Shown here: positions 17,920 to 25,040 of the stretch, piece after piece
Numbering within the stretch: position 1 is the stretch's first letter
How the letters are laid out: the number at the start of each line of letters is the position of its first letter
Assembly: GCA_016281125.1 (NCBI GenBank)
Contig: JAEEIA010000056.1
Span: forward strand, 1 to 64,000
Direction: 5' to 3'
DNA from: Oscillospiraceae bacterium
GTDB taxonomy: Bacteria > Bacillota > Clostridia > Oscillospirales > Ruminococcaceae
DNA length: 64,000 nt
Program-made: the position numbers and the translations under genes
Notes under the pieces: model-generated
The model's input: only the letters and a program-made list of their open reading frames with translations
Databases searched by the model: none
Told to the model about the DNA's origin: nothing

Positions 17920-18375
17920 TTATCGGCTGCCGTACCGCGGCTGCGGGCGGACAGGCATGGGGTCGAACGAGGTGTTGAACGCGTAGGGATTGCCGGGATC
18001 GGGCGCGTATTTTGCAAGCTGCTCCTGAATCAGGCGCAGACCCTCGCCGAACCGCTGATAATGCACGATTTCGCGTTCCCGCAGGAACCGGATGACGTCG
18101 CGCACATCGGGATCATCAGCCAGCCGCAGGATGTTGTCATAGGTCGTGCGTGCCTTCTGCTCGGCGGCAAGATCCTCGTTCAGGTCGGTGATGGCGTCGC
18201 CGGTGGACTGGAACGTCGCCGCATTGAACGGAACGCCCGCTGCGGAAACCGGATAGATTCCGGCGGTGTGATCGACAAAATAATCCGCAAAGCCCTGCGC
18301 CTCAAGCTGCTCCGGCGTCAGCCCCTTCGTCAGCTGGCAGATCACGGCGGAAACAATCTCCATGTGAGAGAGCTC
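17920..18375 (-). CDS. cotJC: cotJC, 3' part (spore coat, manganese-catalase family), separated by prophage
   Basis: Encodes residues 65-215 of CotJC: E-LSHMEIVSAVICQLTKG, then DLNEDLAAEQKARTTYDNIL, then VIRFLREREIVHYQRFGEGL. These carry the second set of manganese-ligand residues (E/H in SHMEI and REREIVHYQ) of the manganese-catalase-like fold. There is no start codon of its own in the host portion; the open frame continues into phage DNA up to 18465. The N-terminal 64 codons lie at 59203-59394. Joining at the TC core (18374-18375 = 59201-59202) gives ...LLTDIGTEE-LSHMEI..., the usual family sequence. CotJC is a coat component made in the mother cell. As it stands the gene cannot make full-length protein unless the prophage excises. 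Confidence 0.93.
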   Translation of the reverse strand, partial: ELSHMEIVSAVICQLTKGLTPEQLEAQGFADYFVDHTAGIYPVSAAGVPFNAATFQSTGDAITDLNEDLAAEQKARTTYDNILRLADDPDVRDVIRFLREREIVHYQRFGEGLRLIQEQLAKYAPDPGNPYAFNTSFDPMPVRPQPRYGSR

Positions 18376-18396
18376 GTACACACATACATGATATAC
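18361..18396. other. attL, left attachment site of the prophage
   Basis: Host cotJC sequence (GTGAGAGAGC) meets phage sequence (GTACACACATACATGAT) at TC, 18374-18375. The TC dinucleotide is the only sequence shared with the right junction, as expected for a serine integrase whose crossover occurs at a 2-bp core. Confidence 0.88.
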
Positions 18397-18399
18397 ATA

Positions 18400-18429
18400 A
18401 AAAAGAGCGCAGGTCAATCGCCTGCGCTT
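18400..18429 (-). terminator. Terminator of the left-end repressor gene
   Basis: Stem AGCGCAGG/CCTGCGCT around a 7-nt loop; T-rich on both outer sides (CTTTTTT on the minus strand, TTCTTTTTC on the plus strand). It overlaps the stop codon of the HTH gene and insulates cotJC from phage transcription. Confidence 0.85.
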
Positions 18430-18632
18430 TCTTTTTCGTAGTAAATAATCGCATCCGGCTGGCAATCAAGCAGCCTGCACAGCGTTTCAAGGTTTTCCCA
18501 TGCAATCGGCTGATTCTCGCGCAGCTTTTGCACCGTGGATTCGCTCAGCAGTTTATCGCATCTGATGCGGTACGTTGTGAAGCCCTTGCTTTTCAGCGCT
18601 TCAAGCACATTGATTTTATATTTCAGTGCCAT
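18414..18632 (-). CDS. Small Cro/C1-type HTH regulator (left-end switch)
   Basis: 72 residues from ATG 18632, with GGAGGTGA upstream. The whole protein is a helix-turn-helix of the Cro/XRE type: ALKSKGFTTYRIRCDKLLSE, then TVQKLRENQPIAWENLETLC, then LLDCQPDAIIYYE. It is divergent from the gene at 18810. The intervening 177 bp contain two back-to-back promoters each overlapped by TACAC-N8-GTGTA, so autoregulation is likely. It is separate from the main lysogeny switch at the other end of the prophage. Confidence 0.85.
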   Translation of the reverse strand: MALKYKINVLEALKSKGFTTYRIRCDKLLSESTVQKLRENQPIAWENLETLCRLLDCQPDAIIYYEKESAGD

Positions 18633-18650
18633 AATATCACCTCCGATTTT

Positions 18651-18679
18651 ATTATACATCATAATGTACACGATTGCAA
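18651..18679 (-). promoter_or_regulatory. Promoter of the left-end HTH gene
   Basis: On the minus strand: -35 TTGCAA (18679-18674), 17-bp spacer, -10 TATAAT (18656-18651), then the ribosome site and ATG 18632. A TACAC-N8-GTGTA palindrome (18667-18684) covers the -35. Confidence 0.8.
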
Positions 18680-18684
18680 GTGTA
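18667..18684. promoter_or_regulatory. Operator 1, TACAC-N8-GTGTA
   Basis: Inverted repeat TACAC GATTGCAA GTGTA covering the -35 of the leftward promoter. The same half-sites with the same 8-bp spacing recur at 18735-18752. Probable binding site of the adjacent HTH protein. Confidence 0.7.
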
Positions 18685-18701
18685 TAAATGCACAAAATGA
18701 A

Positions 18702-18717
18702 GCACGAATGTTCGTGC
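18702..18717. promoter_or_regulatory. Perfect palindrome between divergent promoters
   Basis: GCACGAA-TG-TTCGTGC, a 7-bp perfect inverted repeat midway between the two TACAC-N8-GTGTA sites. It could be a third operator of different sequence or a site for a second regulator. Confidence 0.5.
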
Positions 18718-18727
18718 AGATTGCCTA

Positions 18728-18756
18728 TTGCGAATACACTGCATTTCGTGTATAAT
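18728..18756 (+). promoter_or_regulatory. Promoter of the rightward accessory genes, with operator 2
   Basis: -35 TTGCGA (18728-18733), 17-bp spacer, -10 TATAAT (18751-18756). The spacer is filled by TACAC TGCATTTC GTGTA (18735-18752), the second copy of the operator; binding there would block RNA polymerase. Confidence 0.8.
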
Positions 18757-18809
18757 AAAAATACGAACAAACGTTTCGGGCGAAAGCCCCTGCCGAAAGG
18801 AGCATGGAT

Positions 18810-19034
18810 ATGACACTCGCTGATATTAGCAACAACCTCGCAGCGACCTGCGAAAAGCTTGCAAGCCTGCTTGACAATGCGGCTTTCAAAGCCCTGATGC
18901 GTGCAGACCTTGATGAGTGCGAGCAGCTGGAAGAAGACCGCGACCGACTGGAAGATGCGGTTTACCGGAACGACCGTGACACGATGACCGAGCTGATTGC
19001 AAAGTATAATGAGATCGTGAAGCGGATGCAGTAA
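18810..19034 (+). CDS. Small acidic helical phage protein
   Basis: 74 residues from ATG 18810 (AAAGGAG at 18796-18802 is well spaced; ATG 18804 is too close). Mostly charged alpha helix (NNLAATCEKLASLLDN ... ECEQLEEDRDRLEDAVY). No recognised domain. First gene of the rightward accessory operon controlled by the HTH switch. Confidence 0.7.
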   Translation: MTLADISNNLAATCEKLASLLDNAAFKALMRADLDECEQLEEDRDRLEDAVYRNDRDTMTELIAKYNEIVKRMQ

Positions 19035-19084
19035 TTACAGACCGCCCCGCCGGAGGCATTGTATCCGGCAGAAAGGAAAAAGCT

Positions 19085-19888
19085 ATGGAAGCAAGGGAAA
19101 TCACAATCACCGACATTGAGGAAATGACCGAGCAGGACATCCGCGCAGCATACGCGCCGGATTTTGAAGCGGTACCGGTTAAGGGATACACCGTGTACCT
19201 CGTAGATGTTGCAGGCCGCTTCGGGTACAGTATGATTGTATTTGGTGACGGCCGACAGATTAGATGGGCGAATGATTACGAGCTGCATCACGACTATTAC
19301 ATGAAAGAGCACACACGCGCAGACCTGCGGGCGCTGTACATCAAGAAGGCTGAAGCACAGTTGTACACCGAGGAAGAACTTGCACAGCCGCTGAAGGACT
19401 ACCACGATTTTGAACGCCGCCGCCGGTACATCTCGGAACTGCTGCCGCTGAAGCGCGATTTCATGAGCATGTTTGGCCTTGCACGAAACGCGGAAGAAAA
19501 GGCCGCACGCGAAGCAGAACGCGCCGCGCATCCGGTAAACTGTGTATCAGCATACGGATACTTCGCGGAGGCCGACAAGGAATTTGCGCAGCACATTGAT
19601 GACTTGATGGTTGACCTTGTGACGCACCTTGAAAACACGAGGAACGATTACGAATACAACTTCAAAGCATTTTACTATGAACTCGGAAATCATGAATACC
19701 ACATCAACACGTATCAAGGAGATTGGGATACGCTCAGCGCCTTCGGACAAATACCGTGGAGAGGCCAGGGCGCAGAAGCGCGGGAGCAGTATTACAAAGA
19801 CCTCAGCTTCACGGAAACGCAGGTGAAAGCGTTTGAAGCAGCCCGCAAGCAGTTTTTGAAAGACGCGATGAAGAATGATTGGTATTGA
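19085..19888 (+). CDS. Hypothetical prophage accessory protein
   Basis: 267 residues, AAAGGA upstream of the ATG. The first 80 residues look like a beta-rich domain (VKGYTVYLVDVAGRFGYSMI VFGDGRQI). The rest is charged and helical, with many Tyr/His (YELHHDYYMKE). No function recognised. It is expressed with the small protein upstream from a regulated promoter and ends in a shared terminator, so it behaves like a lysogeny-expressed cargo gene. Confidence 0.7.
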   Translation: MEAREITITDIEEMTEQDIRAAYAPDFEAVPVKGYTVYLVDVAGRFGYSMIVFGDGRQIRWANDYELHHDYYMKEHTRADLRALYIKKAEAQLYTEEELAQPLKDYHDFERRRRYISELLPLKRDFMSMFGLARNAEEKAAREAERAAHPVNCVSAYGYFAEADKEFAQHIDDLMVDLVTHLENTRNDYEYNFKAFYYELGNHEYHINTYQGDWDTLSAFGQIPWRGQGAEAREQYYKDLSFTETQVKAFEAARKQFLKDAMKNDWY

Positions 19889-19903
19889 TACCAAAACAAA
19901 GAC

Positions 19904-19938
19904 AACCGGCGGAGCGCAATGCCCCGCCGGTTTTTTTA
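19904..19938. terminator. Terminator shared by convergent genes
   Basis: AACCGGCGG ... CCGCCGGTTTTTTTA: an 8-9 bp GC stem followed by seven T on the plus strand. It ends the rightward accessory operon where the leftward phage transcript also ends. Confidence 0.9.
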
Positions 19939-20271
19939 TGTTTCTTTGAAATGCCGCATTGTGATGCGATACAAGCGCGGACAAACTGCTTGCAGCGTGT
20001 TCATCAGATCGTCAACAACCGCAAGCACCTGCTCCGCGTCTTTGCCGTGTACTGCGCGTGAAAACTCTGTGCCGGATAGATATGTGATAGCCTCACGGGG
20101 CTGAATTTCAATCGCTGCCGCATACGACGCAGCGGAACTGTCAGGCGCTCCGTGCTGCATGTGATCTTGTATCGTGTAAAACGCGGCGAGCTTCATGCAT
20201 GTGTGCGCATTCGGGTTTCTCTCCCCCTGACACTCTGCGATTGCCTGACGGAGATCGGATTCAGTAATCAA
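19936..20271 (-). CDS. Hypothetical phage protein
   Basis: 111 residues. The likely start is a TTG at 20271 preceded by GGCGGTGA; no ATG fits. Helical, with a segment of small residues (SSAASYAAAIE). No known domain. It is the last gene of the leftward (minus-strand) transcript. Confidence 0.65.
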   Translation of the reverse strand: MITESDLRQAIAECQGERNPNAHTCMKLAAFYTIQDHMQHGAPDSSAASYAAAIEIQPREAITYLSGTEFSRAVHGKDAEQVLAVVDDLMNTLQAVCPRLYRITMRHFKET

Positions 20272-20287
20272 GGGGATTCACCGCCCT

Positions 20288-20647
20288 TTATACGTTTTCC
20301 AGTTCGCGGATAAAGTTGTGAAAGCGCTTGCGCGTGTGCTCGTCCGGTGCATCGTGCATCAGCTCGCGCAGCTCTGCAATCATGCCGTCACGGGCATCAT
20401 CGCGGGAATAGCGGCCATCACGGGAATATCTTCCCATACGGTCGCGGCGTTCGCTGTGCTCATAATGCGGGTATGTGTTGGAATACCCTGCCTCGTTCAT
20501 TGCGACAATCGTTTCAATCGACTTGATGCTGTGTGTCAGCTTGTCAACCGTGTCAAGGCTTCCGGCAGTCAGCTCACCTTTGCGAGTGATTTCTTCAAGC
20601 TCGCGGCAGAGCATGTCCTTCAGATCGTGGTACACCTGAATATTCAT
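20288..20647 (-). CDS. Hypothetical phage protein, charged
   Basis: 119 residues, GGCGGTGA upstream. N-terminal helix (YHDLKDMLCRELEEITRKGE) followed by an Arg/Asp-rich segment (ERRDRMGRYSRDGRYSRDD) and a helical end (DEHTRKRFHNFIRELE). A plan of this kind is common in Firmicutes prophages; function unknown. Confidence 0.7.
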   Translation of the reverse strand: MNIQVYHDLKDMLCRELEEITRKGELTAGSLDTVDKLTHSIKSIETIVAMNEAGYSNTYPHYEHSERRDRMGRYSRDGRYSRDDARDGMIAELRELMHDAPDEHTRKRFHNFIRELENV

Positions 20648-20662
20648 ACTGTCACCGCCTTA

Positions 20663-21472
20663 TCAAGCGCCGGTCGCCGGAGTTGAAGGATTTGCGACCA
20701 CGTATGCGGGAACCGGATACGGAGAGATGCGATTGACAAGATACTGCGTCTGCGCAGTATTGTCGGCCACCAAAGCGGCAGTCTGTGCCGTCTGGCTCGC
20801 CGCAAGCGCCTGCATATTGACCTGATTCTGAAGCGCAATGTTTGCGGCCTTCAGATTGTCGATTTCCTGCTGGCACATCTTGTCGAGGATTGCCTGCGTC
20901 TGCTCCTGAATTGCGAGGCGCGTTGCTGCGCCTTCCGTTGCAACTGCATTCCGTGTTTCAACGGTTTGCAGTCTGTTCTCGCAGCAGCAGGAAGCGAGCT
21001 GCTGCGAAAGGTTTGTCAGCCCTGCCGTGTTTGCAGTCTGCGCGTCAAAGCTGCGGTTCAGGTTTGCGATTTCGTTGCCGTACAGCTGCTGAGCGATTGC
21101 GTTCTGTGCGCCGGTGATTGCTGCCGTTGTACCGGCAAAGCCGCCGCAGAGTGCAGTCTGAATGTCGCCAAAGCCGCTCGTCACGGCGTTCTGGATGCCG
21201 TTGACCTGCGTGTTCAGCATCTGATCGCGGAAACCGTCGTTGATGTTCTGGCTGTTGTTCATCCACGGATACAGCATATCCATTCCGAGGCCTGCGCCCA
21301 TTGCTGCACCGCCGAAACCGCCGAGGCCGAAACCGCCCCATCCGCCGCCGAGAACCAGGAGCAGAAGAATCCACGCCCAGTCGCCGCCGAAACCGAAGCC
21401 GCCGTTTCCGTAAGAATTGCCCATAGGTGCGACCGGCATAACCATGCCGCCGCCTTCATCTGTGAGTGCCAT
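20663..21472 (-). CDS. Glycine-rich phage protein with membrane segment
   Basis: 269 residues from ATG 21472 (AAAGGA upstream). The N-terminus is glycine-rich and contains one hydrophobic segment (DWAWILLLLVLGGGWGG). The remainder is a long Gln/Ala/Asn-rich helical region, probably coiled coil, with a CCC triplet near residue 165. Proteins of this plan recur in gut Firmicutes prophages near the lysis module; role unknown. Confidence 0.7.
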   Translation of the reverse strand: MALTDEGGGMVMPVAPMGNSYGNGGFGFGGDWAWILLLLVLGGGWGGFGLGGFGGAAMGAGLGMDMLYPWMNNSQNINDGFRDQMLNTQVNGIQNAVTSGFGDIQTALCGGFAGTTAAITGAQNAIAQQLYGNEIANLNRSFDAQTANTAGLTNLSQQLASCCCENRLQTVETRNAVATEGAATRLAIQEQTQAILDKMCQQEIDNLKAANIALQNQVNMQALAASQTAQTAALVADNTAQTQYLVNRISPYPVPAYVVANPSTPATGA

Positions 21473-21583
21473 GATTTGTATTCCTTTCGTAGTAAGATTA
21501 TATTCAACCGCCCTGCGCACTGACGGGAATATGTGCTGAATATGTAAAGTGTAGTTATAATCTTTTCTGGAAAAGTTGAAAGT

Positions 21584-21808
21584 TTACCGGCGGAACATGC
21601 GGGAAATCATCTGCTGTGCCATGTTGAGCCGCCCCTGCGGCACTCTGCCGGATTGCATCAAGTGCTGCAAAATGCCTTGCGGATTATTATCCATACCCTG
21701 CGGAATCTGAATACCATGCTGCCGCAAAAGATTCATGCATTGTTCACGCGGGGTCTGCGGCTGTTGCTGCGGTGCGCTGCTGTTGAGCGTCTGGTAAATA
21801 TCATTCAT
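21584..21808 (-). CDS. Small Gln/Pro-rich phage protein
   Basis: 74 residues from ATG 21808 with GGGAG upstream. Rich in Gln, Pro and Met (SSAPQQQPQTPREQCMNLL; AQQMISRMFRR). No domain recognised. Overlaps the end of the gene above it, so translationally coupled. Confidence 0.65.
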   Translation of the reverse strand: MNDIYQTLNSSAPQQQPQTPREQCMNLLRQHGIQIPQGMDNNPQGILQHLMQSGRVPQGRLNMAQQMISRMFRR

Positions 21809-22187
21809 CGTTCTTGCTCCCCTCCCCGTATTGCGCGAGAATCGCCTGTATACGGCGTTCAAATTCTTCCCGCGTAATAAAGCCGGAAACATCTACTCCC
21901 GCCGCTGTCGCGCTGTCGGGCGCTGACACGGTCTCTTTGCGCTCAGTATAGTCAAATACACGTAGCGGCAGAGGCATTCCGGAGGCATCTGCGGTCTTTA
22001 TGAAAAAACGATTGCTTTCCGAATCCATCAGAAGAACGGATTGCCCTGCGCCGACCGGATGCGACTTTGCACCTGGCTCGCCTTGCACCCAAATCAATCC
22101 GCCTTGCTGCTGTGCCTGCTGAAGCGAATAATTCTGAACCATCGGCAACGGATACGGATATGGTGTCTGCATATATGGGAAAGCCAT
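21801..22187 (-). CDS. Hypothetical phage protein (Tyr/Pro-rich N-terminus)
   Basis: 128 residues. N-terminus MAFPYMQTPYPYPLPM, then a beta-rich centre with a conserved-looking core (GAGQSVLLMDSESNRFFIKTAD) and a helical C-terminus (ITREEFERRIQAILAQ). Such proteins occur downstream of lysis genes in related phages; function unknown. Confidence 0.7.
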   Translation of the reverse strand: MAFPYMQTPYPYPLPMVQNYSLQQAQQQGGLIWVQGEPGAKSHPVGAGQSVLLMDSESNRFFIKTADASGMPLPLRVFDYTERKETVSAPDSATAAGVDVSGFITREEFERRIQAILAQYGEGSKNDE

Positions 22188-22191
22188 ATTA

Positions 22192-22557
22192 TCACTCCTT
22201 CACGAAATAATAAATCGGTTTTTCTGCGCCGCTGTTCCAGCTGTCTATCCAGTTGCCTTCAACAACTGCGACAGCGTGCGTTCCTGTTCCGAGGATATAT
22301 CTGCCGTGCGGATGATCTGCTGCAAATTCTGCAACAGTTTGCCCGCTGATATTGTGTTTTGTGTATCCGTAAGATTGCAGGAACTCAGTCCATATTGAGT
22401 TGACATTGCCCCATATTGTGCAAGGGTATCCGAAAAGGCACAATCCCGCATATACCTTTTTCGGATGCATACCGGTCACGATGCTGATTGCCCGTATAAC
22501 GCAATCTCCGGTATTTACCCCGCACGGGTTCGCGTTGTACTGTATAAACACGTTCAT
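22192..22557 (-). CDS. Papain-like cysteine-peptidase-type phage protein
   Basis: 121 residues from ATG 22557. A cysteine in GDCVIRAIS at the start of a helix and a histidine in GTGTHAVAVVEGNWIDSW fit the Cys-His-Asp/Asn order of the papain/C39-like fold. The His-strand followed by a turn and W-D/N is typical. Length is minimal for a peptidase. It may mature phage proteins or act on the host; substrate unknown and the peptidase call is inference from motif order. Confidence 0.55.
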   Translation of the reverse strand: MNVFIQYNANPCGVNTGDCVIRAISIVTGMHPKKVYAGLCLFGYPCTIWGNVNSIWTEFLQSYGYTKHNISGQTVAEFAADHPHGRYILGTGTHAVAVVEGNWIDSWNSGAEKPIYYFVKE

Positions 22558-22823
22558 TCCCCTGATTTCATTATAAATAAAAAAAGGCACCCCCGCAATG
22601 TCGCGGGAGTGCCTTTTTGGTGCCGTTCTGGCTGTTCAGTTGTCAAGGTTGTTTTTGCTCGCGCAATTATTCGGGCGACCTGCCTGCGGGATAGAAAAAA
22701 CTCGGAGCTTAATTCGTCGTATGTTTTCCCGTCAATCAAGCGCCTCCGCAGTAAATTCCGGTCGCGCTCATTGTGGATTGTTTCGGCAATCATGCGTTCA
22801 ATTTCTGAATTTGTATACTGCAT
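22554..22823 (-). CDS. Sigma-70 region-4-like HTH protein
   Basis: 89 residues from ATG 22823 (AAGGAG upstream). The centre (LLRRRLIDGKTYDELSSEFF followed by LSRRQVARIIARAKTTL) is a region-4-type helix-turn-helix. No region 2 is present, so it is a small DNA-binding regulator rather than a sigma factor. The last 25 codons contain a strong intrinsic terminator, and its stop overlaps the start of the next gene. Confidence 0.65.
   Translation of the reverse strand: MQYTNSEIERMIAETIHNERDRNLLRRRLIDGKTYDELSSEFFLSRRQVARIIARAKTTLTTEQPERHQKGTPATLRGCLFLFIMKSGE
22579..22618 (-). terminator. Intrinsic terminator inside the 3' end of a coding sequence
   Basis: AAAAAGGCAC-CCCCGC ... GCGGGAGTGCCTTTTT: stem of about 12 bp with A/T flanks on both sides. 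Read leftward it is followed by at least seven T. It separates the lysis operon from the genes at 20-22.5 kb. Confidence 0.85.
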
Positions 22824-22859
22824 CATTTTCTCCTTTTGTGCTGCGGCGTAAAAGTGCGA

Positions 22860-24038
22860 TTATTTTGGATAGACGGTGCCTTTGTACTGCTTCCCGTCAA
22901 TAGTCAGTTCAATTTCAACTCCTTTTGCGGGTTCCGGCTCTGTATCCGCAGGCGGATGCGTGCTGCCGTATCCGTTGAGGCCTTTTGCCTTGATTTTTGC
23001 AGGATAATCGACATAGCAGTAATCGAGATCGCAGTCGCCTGTCACGCCTGCTGCAGTGCCGACCTTATATTGCCAAATTCCATACGCGCCGGAATACGGG
23101 CTTTTTTCGACATCCCAGTGCGCAAGCCAGATTGCATATCTGCTGCGGATGCTTTCATCCGTCAAGTTTGTGAGCGAGCTATACGAGCCATAAAGGCCGA
23201 CGAAATAGCCTGCTGCCTCTACGCGTTCGAGGAATGCACGGATAATTGCAGAAAGCTTTGTTTTGCCGAGTGCAAGCTGATCTTTCTCCTCAACATCGTA
23301 ATATATCGGATATTCAAACTGCTTGCCAGCAATAACAGCGATGCAGGCATCAGCTTCTCGGCGTGCTTCCTCCGGCGTTTTGGCGTATGAATACCAGTAA
23401 GCGCCGACCGGAATGCCGCGCTTTTTTGCGCCTGCATAATGGCTCTCAAACATGGAATCTTTCTGCGTGCTGTACCTGCCGTATCCGGCACGGACAATCA
23501 CGAATTCGGCGTTGACTGCATTCCAGTCAACTTTCTTTTGACAATAGCTGATGTCGATGCCCTTTTTCATAGGTGCCGCCTCCTTTCCGATACCAAAATA
23601 CTCGCGGAAATCGTTGCAGGGGATGCAGTAGTTGCTTCCTTGGGTTTCGTCGCCGTACCAATGCCCAACGCGTGTATCTACATGCGTATATGTCGCATTG
23701 ATTCGGGCGATGCCGGAAAATCCGACCTCCTGCGCAGCAATGCAGACAAGACGGCTGTCAATCGGCTGTCCGTCCTGGCCGATGCAGCAAATATCCGCCG
23801 CTTTGCCGTGGATGTGCTGACCGGTGCCAGACCCGCCGACGGCCTTGTCATGCGACAAGCACCGGAACCCGCTGCTCACGTTAATTGCAGTGCAATTGAG
23901 CGCGGTGTACAGCTTTTCGAGCAGCTCCACGAGCTTTTCGTCAAGCTGGAATTCATGCCGTGCGCTGCATTTGCACTGAAATTCCAGTGCGCGGAAGTGC
24001 GGAGAGATTTGCTCGGTGTCTCCGTAGTGATATGTCAT
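22860..24038 (-). CDS. Two-domain endolysin: M15 peptidase plus GH25 muramidase
   Basis: 392 residues, ATG overlapping the holin stop, with GGAGG. Residues about 1-150 are a zinc D-Ala-D-Ala peptidase of M15 type (VSSGFRC, GTGQHIHGKAADI with the His/Asp ligands, YTHVDTR). Residues about 155-350 are a GH25 lysozyme (GIDISYCQKKVDW with the first catalytic Asp; FVIVRAGYG; PIYYDVEEKD; GIWQYKVG). A short C-terminal linker ends in a small beta segment (ELTIDGKQYKGTVY). It should cut both peptide and glycan bonds of the wall at lysis. Confidence 0.92.
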   Translation of the reverse strand: MTYHYGDTEQISPHFRALEFQCKCSARHEFQLDEKLVELLEKLYTALNCTAINVSSGFRCLSHDKAVGGSGTGQHIHGKAADICCIGQDGQPIDSRLVCIAAQEVGFSGIARINATYTHVDTRVGHWYGDETQGSNYCIPCNDFREYFGIGKEAAPMKKGIDISYCQKKVDWNAVNAEFVIVRAGYGRYSTQKDSMFESHYAGAKKRGIPVGAYWYSYAKTPEEARREADACIAVIAGKQFEYPIYYDVEEKDQLALGKTKLSAIIRAFLERVEAAGYFVGLYGSYSSLTNLTDESIRSRYAIWLAHWDVEKSPYSGAYGIWQYKVGTAAGVTGDCDLDYCYVDYPAKIKAKGLNGYGSTHPPADTEPEPAKGVEIELTIDGKQYKGTVYPK

Positions 24039-24421
24039 TTTTCGCCCTCCTTGTCACTGTTGAAAATCCTCAGTTTTTTCAGGATCCCAGCCGCCCATTT
24101 TGCATCCGGATTTGTCTCAAGATAGTTTTCCAAGATCGAAACGATCTCCATGCATACAATGTAAGTGAAAACTGCTCCGGATGCGAAAAGCCCTGTGATC
24201 TCTGCAAGGCGCGGCTCATCATAATACTGTCCGAGCATACCGATGCCGATTTCAAGACCAATTGCGACAAGCATCACAACGATCTCCATCACCTTATGCA
24301 ATCCGCCTGTGCGCATCATTTTTGAGGAAACGTCCTGCTTGATGTATGCCTTAATGATGCCTGTGATAAAGTCTGCCAGTGCAAGACCAACAACGATGGT
24401 GATCATAATTATGTATTTCAT
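24035..24421 (-). CDS. Phage holin
   Basis: 128 residues. Three hydrophobic segments (about 4-22, 45-65 and 75-97) with a charged C-terminus (KKLRIFNSDKEGEK). The DFITGIIKAYI motif at the end of the first helix is typical of the phage_holin_4 (toxin-secretion/lysis) family. Directly upstream of and overlapping the endolysin. Confidence 0.88.
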   Translation of the reverse strand: MKYIIMITIVVGLALADFITGIIKAYIKQDVSSKMMRTGGLHKVMEIVVMLVAIGLEIGIGMLGQYYDEPRLAEITGLFASGAVFTYIVCMEIVSILENYLETNPDAKWAAGILKKLRIFNSDKEGEK

Positions 24422-24446
24422 ACGAAAGAATCCTCCTTTATTTTGA

Positions 24447-25040
24447 TTAAAGCGCCTGAATCATTGCCCACAAGTCATTCAATGACGGCCTGTACGGTGC
24501 ATACTGACTTGAAAAAGCGTATTTCCAGCGCTCACAAATCATGGGCTTTACTGTTTTTGCAGTCGTAAACTCGTACCCGGACGCCACACGTATGTTAAAG
24601 TAACCCGTGTAATCGGAGGACGGTCCCCATGATACCGGGGCATCGCCTTCGTTCGTGATGTTCACAGAACCGGTCGCTGTCGGGGAACGCAGTTCAAGTC
24701 TGTACGAGCTTGAGCCGCCGCTCTCAGGCATACCAGTGAAGTAATACAATCCGGCTGGTATCGTTACCGGGATGCTAAAAAAAGCCGCACCGGAGCCGGT
24801 GTTTTTGCCGGTAAGCGTGATTGAATAGTCATCGTTTACCGTAAAAATTACCCCGTTGATTGTCTGTGTTTGTGCAGCGGAAATGTTGAGCACGTTCTTA
24901 GCGCCCTCGTTTATCAGATTTACGATTCCCGCCATTTGCACAGCGTCCGCTTCTTCACGGGTTTCTATTTCGTCCGAAAGCTGCGCCGGCAATGCGTCGA
25001 TTTGCTCATATGTGCTTGATTTCATCTGACCTTCAGCCAT
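24447..25040 (-). CDS. Phage tail/baseplate-associated protein, beta-sandwich
   Basis: 197 residues, overlapping the tail protein upstream. A short helical N-terminus is followed by an all-beta domain (VIFTVNDDYSITLTGKNTG, then IPAGLYYFTGM, then RLELRSPTATGSV). Probably an adsorption accessory or baseplate decoration; function by position only. Confidence 0.65.
   Translation of the reverse strand: MAEGQMKSSTYEQIDALPAQLSDEIETREEADAVQMAGIVNLINEGAKNVLNISAAQTQTINGVIFTVNDDYSITLTGKNTGSGAAFFSIPVTIPAGLYYFTGMPESGGSSSYRLELRSPTATGSVNITNEGDAPVSWGPSSDYTGYFNIRVASGYEFTTAKTVKPMICERWKYAFSSQYAPYRPSLNDLWAMIQAL

Noticed and set aside
18376-18465. Phage-encoded N-terminus fused to the cotJC 3' part
   Set aside because: The frame is open into the phage, but no ribosome site is seen, a terminator lies inside it, and the residues (RKRKRRRLTCALFYVYH) are the antisense of that terminator region.
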